This document shows, one piece after another, positions 16,197 to 25,300 of a stretch of 46,619 nt of DNA. The position numbers and the translations under genes were made by a program. Position 1 is the first letter of the stretch, and each line of letters starts with the position of its first letter. The stretch comes from Roseburia sp. (lineage in GTDB: Bacteria > Bacillota > Clostridia > Lachnospirales > Lachnospiraceae), in the NCBI GenBank assembly GCA_023664265.1, contig JAMPFV010000016.1, positions 1-46,619 on the forward strand, given 5' to 3'. Below the pieces are notes generated by a model. It was given only the letters and a program-made list of their open reading frames with translations, was not told the origin of the DNA and ran no database searches.

Positions 16197-18818
16197 ATGA
16201 ACGGAAGAGATAAAAAGGCAGGCGTACTGATTGCCTTTGTTGTAGCGACAGTTGTTTTTTTGGCGGTTGTATTGGGACAATATCTGTCCTTTCTGGACAC
16301 GCGGCTTTTTGAGGAGCGGAGCAGTCATATCGTGGAGTTTACCGATAAGGCGTCGGAGATTGTTGACGGTATTATCGAGCATTCCTGCCAGCAGCTTTTG
16401 GTCTGCCGGTATATCGTTAAGACATCAGAGATTGCGTCCGAGGAGGAGCTGCTTGCCGTACTTGCATCCACATCAGAGTTCATTGACGAACAAAATTCTA
16501 TTGTACTTGCCATAGACAAGGATGGGGGGTACTATTCTTCGGACGGAAACATCGGACGTTGGCCGCAGCCGGAGCTGCTGTCGGAGAAGGCGTCCGGCAA
16601 GCGGACAGAGTCCGGTATGCAGCAGATTGTTTCTGAAATTCCGCATAAACCCGGGAATGCTTATTTTATATTTATGGAACCGTTGGAGGCTCCTGTCAGG
16701 ATCGGCGACAGGGAGCTTGCGCATCTTGCGTTCGCGGTGGATATTGAGGCCATGCGAGAGAAAATCTCCGTGAACAGCTTTGGCGGCCGGTGCTATACCT
16801 ATCTGGTGAATAAGGACGGGAGGAGACTGTACAAACACACCTATAAGAATAATTTTATAGAGGATTACAATATTCTGAACGCGTTTCAGGATTATCCGAT
16901 TGTGCACGGCGGGGCTTATGAGGAGTTTACTGCACAGTTGGAACAGGGGCATAATACCGCGCTTGAGTTTACCTTTACCGACGAGCAGGGGAAGCGTCAG
17001 AATTGGTTTGTGGCGAACGCGTCCATCGCGTCGCAGGGCTGGCAGATTCTTTTGTTTGTCCCGACGGAGGTGCTGGGCGCGAGCACGATGCGGCTGCTGC
17101 ACGGGACGATATGGTTTTTCGCGGCGCTGTCCGTTATCTTCCTGATAATGATTGTGATCGTGATTGTGACGACCATGGTCGCAAGGGCGGACAAGCGGCT
17201 GGTACAGCAGAAGGATGAGGCGAACCGCCTGTTGCGGACTGCCGCGGACGAGGCCAACAGCGCGAATCGGGCCAAGAGCGATTTCCTTTCGCACATGAGC
17301 CACGACATCCGGACGCCGATCAACGGTATCATGGGGATGACGGATATCGCGCTGAAGCATATGAACAATCCCGACAAGGTCTACGACTGTCTGCAAAAGA
17401 TCAGCGGATCCTCCCAGCATCTTCTGGGGCTGATCAACGATGTGCTGGATATGAGCCGTATCGAGTCGGGCAAGACCAAGGTGAATCACGAGAGCTTTAA
17501 CCTCAGAACCTGTATTGATAACTGCACCTCCATTATCGGCGGCCAGTTGGCGACAAGGGATATCGAGCTGATCGAGGAGACTGACGGGGTGGAGCATTCC
17601 TTCCTCGTCGGCGACGAGCTGCATCTGCGTCAGGTGTTTATCAATATCCTCGGAAATTCCGTCAAGTTTACGCCGGACGGCGGCAAAATTTATTTCCGTG
17701 TGCAGGAGCAGGAGAGCGCGGATGGAAAAGCGCTGTTCCGATTTGAGCTTGCGGACACCGGAATGGGGATGAAGCCGGAGTTCCTGCCGCACCTGTTCGA
17801 GGCGTTTGCGCAGGAGGACGACGGGATGCGGACCACCTACAAGGGAACCGGACTGGGAATGGCGATCACCAAGCAGTTTGTGGATCTGATGGGCGGCACG
17901 ATCGCGGTCGAGAGCACGGTAAATGTCGGGACGACCTTCACGATAGAGCTTTGGATCGATATCGATACCGAGGCGGGGACGAAGGCGGCCAAGGCGGAGG
18001 CCCCGATTGATCTGGAGGGCATGAAGGTGCTGCTGGTGGAGGATATCGAGCTGAATCTGGAGGTGGCGGAGAGCATTCTGGAGGATGAGGGCGTGATCAT
18101 CACGCCGGCGATGAACGGGCAGGAGGCGGTGGACGCCTTTGCCAATAACCCGCCGGGAACGTTTGATGCGGTGCTCATGGACATTATGATGCCGGTGATG
18201 GATGGAATCACCGCGACCAAGACCATTCGCGCGATGGACAGAGCGGACGCCAAGACGATACCGATACTGGCCATGACGGCAAACGCCTATGAGGAGGATA
18301 TCCGCAACACAAAGGCAGCGGGCATGAACGCACATCTCTCCAAGCCAATCGATGTCGATGTCCTGTTTAAGGCGCTCTCGCGCTATCATCCGGCCGGCGG
18401 CCGGCAGGAGGTGGGGGCAGTCACCTTGGAGGGCATGAAGGTGCTGTTGGCGGATGATGTGGAGATGAATCTGGAGATTGCGCTGGATGTGCTCGAGGAG
18501 GAGAAGGCCGTCGTGACAACGGTGACAAACGGCAGGGAGGCGGTGGACGCCTTTGCCGGGAACCCGCCAGGAACCTTTGACATCATTCTGATGGATGTGC
18601 ATATGCCGGTGATGGACGGGCTTGCGGCGACTCGGGAAATCCGCGCGATGGACAGGGCGGACGCAGGGACGATACCGATACTGGCGATGACGGCGGATGT
18701 CTACGAGGAGGACATGGCGGCGACGAAGGCGGCGGGCATGAACGGCCATCTGACAAAGCCCTTGAAGGTGGAGAAGCTGCTGTGGATGCTGACGGGCTAC
18801 CGGGAAGGCCGCCTGTAG
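16197..18818 (+). CDS. Membrane hybrid sensor histidine kinase with two receiver domains
   Basis: Inner-membrane sensor kinase that autophosphorylates and passes phosphate to its own receivers. Residues about 8-30 form a first membrane helix. About 31-300 form an extracytoplasmic sensor region, Cache-like in size and pattern (GGYYSSDGNIGRWPQ, TYLVNKDGRRLYKHTY). About 302-328 form a second helix. The HisKA domain has His369 in SHMSHDIRTPINGIMG, followed by an HATPase domain (ILGNSVKFTPDGG, GTGLGMAIT). Two receivers follow with Asp662 (LMDIMMPVMDG) and Asp800 (LMDVHMPVMDG), and conserved lysines in LSKPID and LTKPLK. The receivers are close paralogues. No Hpt domain is built in; one is encoded at 20120. 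An AAGAGGGATC site precedes the ATG. Confidence 0.93.
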   Translation: MNGRDKKAGVLIAFVVATVVFLAVVLGQYLSFLDTRLFEERSSHIVEFTDKASEIVDGIIEHSCQQLLVCRYIVKTSEIASEEELLAVLASTSEFIDEQNSIVLAIDKDGGYYSSDGNIGRWPQPELLSEKASGKRTESGMQQIVSEIPHKPGNAYFIFMEPLEAPVRIGDRELAHLAFAVDIEAMREKISVNSFGGRCYTYLVNKDGRRLYKHTYKNNFIEDYNILNAFQDYPIVHGGAYEEFTAQLEQGHNTALEFTFTDEQGKRQNWFVANASIASQGWQILLFVPTEVLGASTMRLLHGTIWFFAALSVIFLIMIVIVIVTTMVARADKRLVQQKDEANRLLRTAADEANSANRAKSDFLSHMSHDIRTPINGIMGMTDIALKHMNNPDKVYDCLQKISGSSQHLLGLINDVLDMSRIESGKTKVNHESFNLRTCIDNCTSIIGGQLATRDIELIEETDGVEHSFLVGDELHLRQVFINILGNSVKFTPDGGKIYFRVQEQESADGKALFRFELADTGMGMKPEFLPHLFEAFAQEDDGMRTTYKGTGLGMAITKQFVDLMGGTIAVESTVNVGTTFTIELWIDIDTEAGTKAAKAEAPIDLEGMKVLLVEDIELNLEVAESILEDEGVIITPAMNGQEAVDAFANNPPGTFDAVLMDIMMPVMDGITATKTIRAMDRADAKTIPILAMTANAYEEDIRNTKAAGMNAHLSKPIDVDVLFKALSRYHPAGGRQEVGAVTLEGMKVLLADDVEMNLEIALDVLEEEKAVVTTVTNGREAVDAFAGNPPGTFDIILMDVHMPVMDGLAATREIRAMDRADAGTIPILAMTADVYEEDMAATKAAGMNGHLTKPLKVEKLLWMLTGYREGRL

Positions 18819-18888
18819 AGAGAAGCGCGAGGGGAAATGAGGGCGAAGAAACCCTATGAATATCTGTGTTTACCGGAGGGATATGAGC

Positions 18889-18917
18889 TTGATTTTCCCG
18901 CGGAAAAGTGCTAAAAT
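18889..18917 (+). promoter_or_regulatory. Promoter of the HD-GYP response regulator gene
   Basis: TTGATT at 18889-18894 and TAAAAT at 18912-18917 with a 17-base spacer. It shares the GTGCTAAAAT -10 context with the promoter at 16104-16132. The leader to the ATG at 18962 contains TTAGGAG as ribosome binding site. Confidence 0.7.
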
Positions 18918-18961
18918 CTATTTGAAATTATTGTAAACCATTATTTTAGGAGACCAAGGAT

Positions 18962-20104
18962 ATGAATGAGACCATACACACCAATGAAAATGCAAGCAAC
19001 GCTGAGGATATAATTAAGTTGAAAGATACTTTGTTGATTGCGGATGACGCGGAGATCAACAGAGAGCTGCTGAAGGATATTTTCGAGGAGCAGTATGCGA
19101 TACTGGAGGCCACAGACGGCGTGGAGACGATTAATTTAATCAAGGAGCACAGCGACAGGATTGCGCTGATTTTCCTGGATCTGATCATGCCGAACAAGTC
19201 CGGACTGGATGTGCTTGCCTTTATGGAGGAGAACGGCTACGGGCTGATACCGGTCATTATGATCACGGGAGAGGCGACGGCCATAAGCGAGGAGCGCGCC
19301 TATGAGCTTGGCGCGGCGGATGTTATCTACAAGCCCTTCCAGCCCAATGTCGTAATGCGCAGGACGCAGAATATCATCGAGCTGTTCCAGCACAGGATTG
19401 ACCTCGAGATTAAGCTGGAGGAGCGGACGAGGGAGTTGGAGGAGAGCAGACAGATTATCGAGAAGAGCAACGACTTCCTGATCAATGCGCTCAGCTCCGT
19501 TGTGGAGTTCAGAAGCCTTGAGTCGGGCGAGCATGTACAGCGCGTGAAGTATTTTACCAAGATACTGCTCAAGGAAATGCGGCGGATGCATCCGGAATAC
19601 AAGCTCACGAAGGATAAGATACGGCTGATGTCAGACGCTTCCGCGCTGCATGACATCGGGAAGATTGCGATACCGGACAGTATCCTGCTCAAGCCCGGGA
19701 AGCTGACGAGGGATGAGTTTGAGGAGATGAAGAAGCACACTGTATACGGCTGTGAGCTTTTGGAGAAGTTCAAGCAGGAGGAGAACGAGTTCTACAGATA
19801 CTGCTATGACATCGTGAGATGGCATCACGAGCGTTATGACGGCAAGGGGTATCCGGACGGTATCGGCGGGGATGACATTCCCATCTGGGCGCAGGCGGTT
19901 TCCATCGTCGATGTCTATGATGCGCTGGTCAGCAAGCGTGTGTACAAGGCGCCCTACGCGGTGGACGAGGCAGTGCGGATGATAGAGGCCGGAGAGTGCG
20001 GGACCTTCTCACCGCAGATACTGGAGTGCTTCCAGATGGCAAAGAGCAAGCTGTTTGAGGCGACCGAGATGGAGGTTTCCTACGCGGACGCAATGATTAA
20101 ATAA
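18962..20104 (+). CDS. Response regulator with HD-GYP domain (probable cyclic-di-GMP phosphodiesterase)
   Basis: Cytoplasmic two-domain regulator. A receiver domain (about residues 22-140) has acidic residues in LLIADDAEINREL, the phosphoacceptor Asp73 in FLDLIMPNKSG and a lysine in VIYKPFQP. A coiled linker (EIKLEERTRELEESRQIIEK) leads to an HD-GYP domain with the metal-binding pair His230-Asp231 in LHDIGKIAIPDSIL and the signature HHERYDGKGYPDG, with Gly296-Tyr297-Pro298. All signature residues are intact, so activity against cyclic-di-GMP is expected from family knowledge. It lies between the hybrid kinase and the Hpt gene, and is the likely output of that phosphorelay. The neighbouring Hpt gene begins 15 bases after its stop codon. 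Confidence 0.93.
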   Translation: MNETIHTNENASNAEDIIKLKDTLLIADDAEINRELLKDIFEEQYAILEATDGVETINLIKEHSDRIALIFLDLIMPNKSGLDVLAFMEENGYGLIPVIMITGEATAISEERAYELGAADVIYKPFQPNVVMRRTQNIIELFQHRIDLEIKLEERTRELEESRQIIEKSNDFLINALSSVVEFRSLESGEHVQRVKYFTKILLKEMRRMHPEYKLTKDKIRLMSDASALHDIGKIAIPDSILLKPGKLTRDEFEEMKKHTVYGCELLEKFKQEENEFYRYCYDIVRWHHERYDGKGYPDGIGGDDIPIWAQAVSIVDVYDALVSKRVYKAPYAVDEAVRMIEAGECGTFSPQILECFQMAKSKLFEATEMEVSYADAMIK

Positions 20105-20119
20105 GGATGGAGGATTAAG

Positions 20120-20479
20120 ATGACCGTAAGAGAATGTTATGTTGCAATGGGCGCAAGCTATGATGAGATTATAGGCAGATTGGCAAACGACGACAGAGTC
20201 AAGAAGTTCCTTGGAAAGTTCCAGAATGAGAAGAGCTTTGAGCTGCTGTGCAGCTCCTTGGAGGAGCGGAATGTGGAGGAGGCCTTCCGCGCGGCGCATA
20301 CCCTCAAGGGCGTCAGCCAGAACCTCGCGTTTACACCGCTTGTCAAGTCCGTCAGCGCTCTGACGGAGCAGCTTCGGAATCGGACGGAGTACGGGGACGA
20401 CATTGATCCGCTGTTACAGCAGGTAAAAGAGGACTATCAGAAGACCCGCTCCCTGATAGACAGCCTGCTGGCGGAATAA
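20120..20479 (+). CDS. Free-standing histidine phosphotransfer (Hpt) protein
   Basis: Small helical phosphotransfer protein of 119 residues. The Hpt signature AAHTLKGVSQNL gives His60 as the phosphorylated residue, with the usual amphipathic helices on both sides and Leu-rich helix ends (SLIDSLLAE). No signal or membrane segment. A GGAGG-type site (ATGGAGGATTAAG) precedes the ATG. Hybrid kinases with receiver domains need an Hpt to pass phosphate to a terminal regulator; the neighbouring kinase lacks one and the adjacent gene encodes a receiver-HD-GYP protein, so this Hpt probably links them. It converges with the vanZ-like gene, 15 bases apart. Confidence 0.92.
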   Translation: MTVRECYVAMGASYDEIIGRLANDDRVKKFLGKFQNEKSFELLCSSLEERNVEEAFRAAHTLKGVSQNLAFTPLVKSVSALTEQLRNRTEYGDDIDPLLQQVKEDYQKTRSLIDSLLAE

Positions 20480-20494
20480 AGAGGGCTGCGGCAT

Positions 20495-21001
20495 TCAGAA
20501 GTGCTGTCTGCGGGCGGCCAGCGGCTCGGCGATGCATTTTCGCGCGATATAGCCGAAGGTGCGGACGAAGAGAATACCCAGCAGGGAGCCGAAGCTGTCA
20601 ATAAACACATCCTTTACCGCGGCGCCGCGTCCTGCAACAAAAAACTGGTGCAGCTCGTCGAGCGCCGCGAAGCCGATGCAGAGGATTCCGGAGGTCAGGA
20701 CAATCCAGATGCCCCGTATGCCGTAGACATAGATGGGGATGGAGATGGACACGGCGAGCAGGAAGTACTCTGTGATATGCGCGAGCTTCCGGACATAATA
20801 GTGGATGCGGTTGATGCAGCGGTTGATCTGCTTGGGCGTGAGCTCCAGATCCAGCGTGCGGTCAACAGCGGACACGAGATCGAAGGATACGCCGTAGCTG
20901 AGCTTGGAGCTGGCGGCACCGTCCTGCGAGGAAAATGAGAAAATGATATACATCATAAGAATTGCCGGCAAAAGCGACAGCGGTTTTAGAAAATAGCGCA
21001 T
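20495..21001 (-). CDS. VanZ-family membrane protein
   Basis: Membrane protein of the VanZ/teicoplanin-resistance-protein-like family; the biochemical role of most members is unknown. Four hydrophobic segments are visible, beginning LSLLPAILMMYIIFSFSSQ. The family core is present: RKLAHITEYFLLAVSISI, then FAALDELHQFFVAGRGAAVKDVFIDSFGSLLGIL. Length 168 is typical. The sequence GGTCTCC on the plus strand just before the start gives a purine-rich GGAGAC ribosome binding site on the minus strand. A near-consensus promoter lies at 21037-21065. There are no other glycopeptide-resistance genes nearby, so a resistance role should not be assumed. Confidence 0.9.
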   Translation of the reverse strand: MRYFLKPLSLLPAILMMYIIFSFSSQDGAASSKLSYGVSFDLVSAVDRTLDLELTPKQINRCINRIHYYVRKLAHITEYFLLAVSISIPIYVYGIRGIWIVLTSGILCIGFAALDELHQFFVAGRGAAVKDVFIDSFGSLLGILFVRTFGYIARKCIAEPLAARRQHF

Positions 21002-21036
21002 GTATCGGTCTCCTTATCTTTAAAAGCTATATGTCT

Positions 21037-21065
21037 ATTATAGTATTTTCCCAATAATATCACAA
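21037..21065 (-). promoter_or_regulatory. Promoter of the vanZ-like gene
   Basis: On the minus strand, TTGTGA (21060-21065) and a perfect TATAAT (21037-21042) are separated by 17 bases. The start codon lies 36 bases downstream of the -10 box. Confidence 0.75.
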
Positions 21066-21185
21066 GTTAAAAGCATTTTATGATAAAATATCCCGATTTA
21101 AAGTGAAAACATTTACGTTTTTTGCTGTACTTTTTGTGTTTTTATGATAGAATAAGAACAGTAATGTACGGAGGAGGAACCCTAT

Positions 21186-21650
21186 ATGCTCGACAGCTCA
21201 AGACTTTCAAGAGAGGAGATCGTCATTTGTTATCAGGAGGATGTGGTCAGGCTGTTGCGGTTTCTGCCGTGGCTCCAATCCTCAAGCGGCGGGGCGTCCT
21301 CGAACATATACAGCGGGGAGGGCATTGAGAAGAATTCCATGCCGGTTCCGGTGTATGACTCTACGCTGCTTCGCTTTGTGAAGGAGGTAAAGGCTACGGA
21401 TTTCATCAATCGGAATTACGTCTATACGCTTTCCCGCTACAATATCAGGACGGTCGCGGACGAGCATCGGGTGATAGACGCCTGCTCTCTGCAGGATATC
21501 AGTGTTCTGGGCGATATTCTGTCGAAGTACATCCTGAAGGGGGATGTCAAGGGAGCGGTTTGGTCGGAGGGAGTCAGCAATGGCATATACCTTGCGCTCA
21601 TCCTGAAGATGAAGGAGCTTCTGGAGAGCATCCGGCCGTTGGAGTATTAA
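21186..21650 (+). CDS. Small uncharacterised protein, DUF6508-like
   Basis: 154-residue soluble protein with no signal peptide or membrane segment. The pattern from about residue 56 on (VPVYDSTLLRFVKEVKATDFINRNYVYTLSRYNIRT, then ISVLGDILSKYILKGDVKGAVWSEGVSNGIYLALILKMKELL) matches my recollection of the DUF6508 family of Clostridia, proteins of unknown function often found in accessory regions. The ribosome binding site GGAGGAGG at 21170-21177 lies eight bases before the ATG. It is divergent from the vanZ-like gene and followed after 29 bases by a TetR gene. I do not assign a function; the family name is from memory and should be treated as tentative. Confidence 0.7.
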   Translation: MLDSSRLSREEIVICYQEDVVRLLRFLPWLQSSSGGASSNIYSGEGIEKNSMPVPVYDSTLLRFVKEVKATDFINRNYVYTLSRYNIRTVADEHRVIDACSLQDISVLGDILSKYILKGDVKGAVWSEGVSNGIYLALILKMKELLESIRPLEY

Positions 21651-21679
21651 ATATATACAAATATATTGGGAGTTGTGAC

Positions 21680-22267
21680 ATGGGAGATAAATCGATACAG
21701 AAGAAGAACTATATTGTGGAGCGGGCACGCGAGGTGTTCCAAGAGCGGGGCTATCGGACGGTGACGATGAAGGATATTGTGGAGGCGTGCGATATCAGCC
21801 GGGGCGGGCTTTATCTCTATTTTTCGAGCACAAGGGAGCTGTTCGAGGCGGTGTTGGAGCAGGAGTACGAGGGAATCCCCGGTATCATGGATACGGCGGG
21901 CGCGAAGGCGGATACGCCGGGCGAGATTATGCTGATTTATCTGAGCAGTCAGAAGAAGGCGATTTTGAAGAAGAAGGACAATCTTTCCGTGGCGGTGTAC
22001 GAGTATCTGTTTGAGAATAAGCTCTCCGGAAATGACAACCCTGTCAGAAAACAGTTCGACAGGAATGTCGCTGAACTGGAGGCGCTGATCAGGGACGGCG
22101 TGGAGCAGGAATGGATGGTATGCGACGACGCGGCGGCCGCGGCGAAGAACATCGCCTATATTATAGAGGGCATGAAGATTACGGCACAGACGACGGGACT
22201 GACGGCGGACGATATAGACAGGGAGATTGAGTATATCATGGGTACGCTGGGAATGGTGATAGAATAA
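21680..22267 (+). CDS. TetR/AcrR-family transcriptional regulator
   Basis: DNA-binding regulator with an N-terminal TetR helix-turn-helix (ERAREVFQERGYRTVTMKDIVEACDISRGGLYLYFSSTRELFEAVL, residues about 14-58) and a variable C-terminal ligand/dimer domain. The start at 21680 is chosen because GGGAG at 21668-21672 lies seven bases upstream and the product begins MGDKSIQKKNYIVERA. Its 195-residue length is normal. There is no obvious regulated operon beside it: the upstream gene is the DUF6508-like protein and the downstream gene is purL, which is separated by hairpins. The ligand cannot be guessed from sequence. Confidence 0.9.
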   Translation: MGDKSIQKKNYIVERAREVFQERGYRTVTMKDIVEACDISRGGLYLYFSSTRELFEAVLEQEYEGIPGIMDTAGAKADTPGEIMLIYLSSQKKAILKKKDNLSVAVYEYLFENKLSGNDNPVRKQFDRNVAELEALIRDGVEQEWMVCDDAAAAAKNIAYIIEGMKITAQTTGLTADDIDREIEYIMGTLGMVIE

Positions 22268-22280
22268 ACGGCCTATGCAA

Positions 22281-22312
22281 CGGCATATGTCAATTGCATA
22301 TGCCATATGCCG
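22281..22312. repeat. Overlapping inverted repeats of a CATATG-based motif
   Basis: CGGCATATG (22281-22289) is complementary to both CATATGCC (22297-22304, eight bases) and CATATGCCG (22304-22312, nine bases), so two mutually exclusive hairpins can form. The element lies just after the tetR stop codon and before the hairpin at 22319-22347. It could be a protein binding site or part of a terminator region. Confidence 0.5.
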
Positions 22313-22318
22313 ACAAAC

Positions 22319-22347
22319 AAAAGCATGGTGCATGAGGCCATGCTTTT
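22319..22347 (+). terminator. Rho-independent terminator between tetR and purL
   Basis: AAAAGCATGG (22319-22328) pairs perfectly with CCATGCTTTT (22338-22347) around a nine-base loop. The T-run is the last part of the stem. It lies 52 bases after the tetR stop codon and 42 bases before purL. Confidence 0.65.
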
Positions 22348-22388
22348 CCTACGGAAACCGGGAGAAGAATATACGGAGGATTCATTGA

Positions 22389-25300
22389 ATGGGAAATGTA
22401 AGGCGAATTTATGTGGAAAAGAAGGATTCCTTTGCGGTCAAGGCGAGAGAGCTTGAGGAGGAATTGATCAGCTATCTCAAGATCAGCGGTCTGAGGAAGC
22501 TGAGGATATTCATCCGTTATGATGTCGAGAATATTTCGGACGCCGTCTTTGAGGAGGCCTGCCGTTGTGTCTTTTCGGAGCCTCCGGTCGATATACTGTA
22601 TCGGGAGCGCTTTGAGATGCCTGAGGACAGCCGCTGCTTTTCCGTGGAGTTTTTGCCGGGGCAGTTTGACCAGCGGGCGGATTCCGCGGTACAGTGCGTG
22701 CGGTTTTTGAAGGAGGACGAGGAGCCGATGATCCGGACGGCGGTCACGTACCTTCTGACAGGGAATATTTCCGACGAAGAGTTTGATAAGATAAAGGCTT
22801 ATTGTATTAATCCGGTGGATTCGAGGGAGACGGATATGGTGAAGCCGGAGACGCTGGCGGCGGTTTTTGACGAGCCGGCGGATGTGGCGGTTTTTGAGGG
22901 CTTTGTGGACCTGCGGGGGATGGAGCTGCGGGAGCTCTACGATTCCCTTGGGCTGGCGATGACCTTCAAGGATTTTCAACATATACAGAACTATTTTGCG
23001 GCGGAGGAGAAGCGCAATCCGACCATGACGGAGATTCGGGTGCTGGATACATACTGGTCTGACCATTGCCGCCACACGACGTTTGCGACGGAGCTGAAAA
23101 GGGTTGAATTTGCAAAGGGATACTATACGGCGCCCATCAAGGCGTCCTATGAGAAGTATCTTGCGGCGAGGGAGGAGCTTTTCGCGGGGCGGCAGGACAA
23201 GTATGTCTGCCTGATGGATCTGGCCCTGATGGCGATGCGCAAGCTCAGAAAGGACGGAAGGCTTGCGGACATGGAGGAGTCCGATGAGATTAACGCCTGC
23301 TCCATTGTGGTTCCGGTTGAGATTGACAGGGAGGACGGCAGCGGCGTTGTCACGCAGGAGTGGCTGGTGAGCTTCAAGAACGAGACGCACAACCACCCGA
23401 CAGAGATTGAGCCGTTCGGCGGTGCGGCGACCTGTCTTGGCGGTGCGATTCGCGACCCGCTTTCAGGCCGCTCCTATGTGTATCAGGCGATGCGTGTGAC
23501 CGGTGCGGCGGACCCGACGGCGCCGGTGGAGGATACGCTCAAGGGGAAGCTCCCGCAGAAGAAGCTGGTGCGCGGCGCGGCGGGCGGTTACTCCTCCTAT
23601 GGCAATCAGATCGGGCTTGCCACCGGATATGTGAAGGAAATCTACCATCCGAACTATGTGGCGAAGCGGATGGAGATCGGGGCGGTGATGGGCGCTGCGC
23701 CAAGGGAGAATGTTATTCGGGAAACTTCCGACCCGAATGACAGTATCATCCTGCTTGGCGGGCGCACCGGACGCGACGGCTGTGGCGGCGCGACAGGCTC
23801 CTCCAAGGTGCACACGGAGAGCTCCATTAAGACCTGCGGCGCGGAGGTGCAGAAGGGAAACGCGCCGACGGAGCGGAAGCTTCAGCGGCTTTTCAGGCGT
23901 CCCGAGGTCAGCCGGCTGATTAAGAAATGCAATGATTTCGGTGCGGGCGGTGTCTCGGTTGCCATCGGCGAGCTTGCGTCCGGATTGATTATTGATATGG
24001 ACAAGGTGCCCAAGAAATACGCGGGACTTGACGGCACGGAGCTTGCAATCTCCGAGTCTCAGGAGCGGATGGCGGTGGTTGTGGATCCCAAGGACGTGGC
24101 GCAGTTTCTCGCCTACGCGGCGGAGGAAAATCTCGAGGCGGTAGAGGTCGCGGCGGTTACCGAGGAGCCGCGGCTTGTGATGCGCTGGCGAGGGAAGGAG
24201 ATCGTCAATCTGTCGAGAGCCTTCCTCGACACAAACGGCGCGCATCAGGAGACGGACGTATATGTCGAGACACCGGCGAAGGAGAACAATTATTTTAACA
24301 GGCTGGCGCTGGACGAGGATGCCGCAAAGGCGCTGCGCGCGGGCCGCATAGAGGATGCGATGCTGTATGCTCTGGGCGACTTAAATGTGTGCTCCCAGAA
24401 GGGGCTTGTGGAGATGTTTGACGCTTCCATCGGTGCGGGCAGCGTACTGATGCCGTATGGCGGGAAATATCAGTTGACGGAGACACAGGCGATGGTCGGA
24501 AAGCTTCCCGTCCTCAAGGGCAGGACGGACGTCGTGACAATGATGGCATACGGCTTTGACCCGTATCTTTCAAGCTGGAGCCCATATCATGGCGCGGTAT
24601 ATGCGGTCACGGAGTCGATGGCGAGGATTGTCGCGGCGGGCGGTGATTATAAGAAGATACGCTTTACCTTTCAGGAATATTTCCGCCGCATGACGCAGGA
24701 GCCGTCACGGTGGAGCCAGCCCTTCGCGGCGCTTCTGGGTGCGTATGACGCGCAGATGGGCTACGGGCTGCCCTCGATTGGCGGCAAGGATTCCATGTCG
24801 GGAACTTTCAATGATATTGACGTGCCGCCGACGCTGGTTTCCTTTGCAGTCGATGTCGCGAAGCAGCGGGACATCCTGACGCCGGAGCTCAAGCAGACAG
24901 GTGACAGGCTTGTCGTATTTGAGATTGCGAAGGACGAATATGACCTGCCAAGGTACGACAAGGTGATGGCGCTCTATGAAAAGGTCGCGCGGCTGATTGC
25001 GGACGGGGCGATTGTCGCCGCCTATGCGCTCGATTCCAAGGGAATCGCGCCGGCTGCGATGAAGATGGCATTCGGCAACCGGCTGGGTGTGGAGTTTGAC
25101 AGCGATCTGGACGCAAATGAGCTGTTCGTGAACGGTCTGGGGAACATCATTGCCGAGGTCGCGGCGGATCAGATGGGCGCGCTGGCAAAGAGTGGCGTCT
25201 CCTATAAGGCCGTCGGGACGGTTCTGGAGGAGAATGCGGGCTTTGTGTACAAGAAGACCGCCGTTTCGATGGAGGACGCGCTGAGCAGATGGACCGGCAG

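Noticed and set aside
16473..18749. Long minus-strand open frame across the hybrid kinase
   Set aside because: Shadow of the kinase gene; repeated HRQYRYRPCV-like segments simply mirror the duplicated receivers.
20495..21001. vanZ-like gene considered as part of a glycopeptide-resistance cluster
   Set aside because: No vanR/S/H/A/X-type genes are nearby; VanZ-family proteins are common outside resistance clusters.
22268..22388. Possible purine riboswitch or PurR box before purL
   Set aside because: I could not find the conserved purine aptamer core or a PurR-type inverted CGAA motif; only simple hairpins are present.
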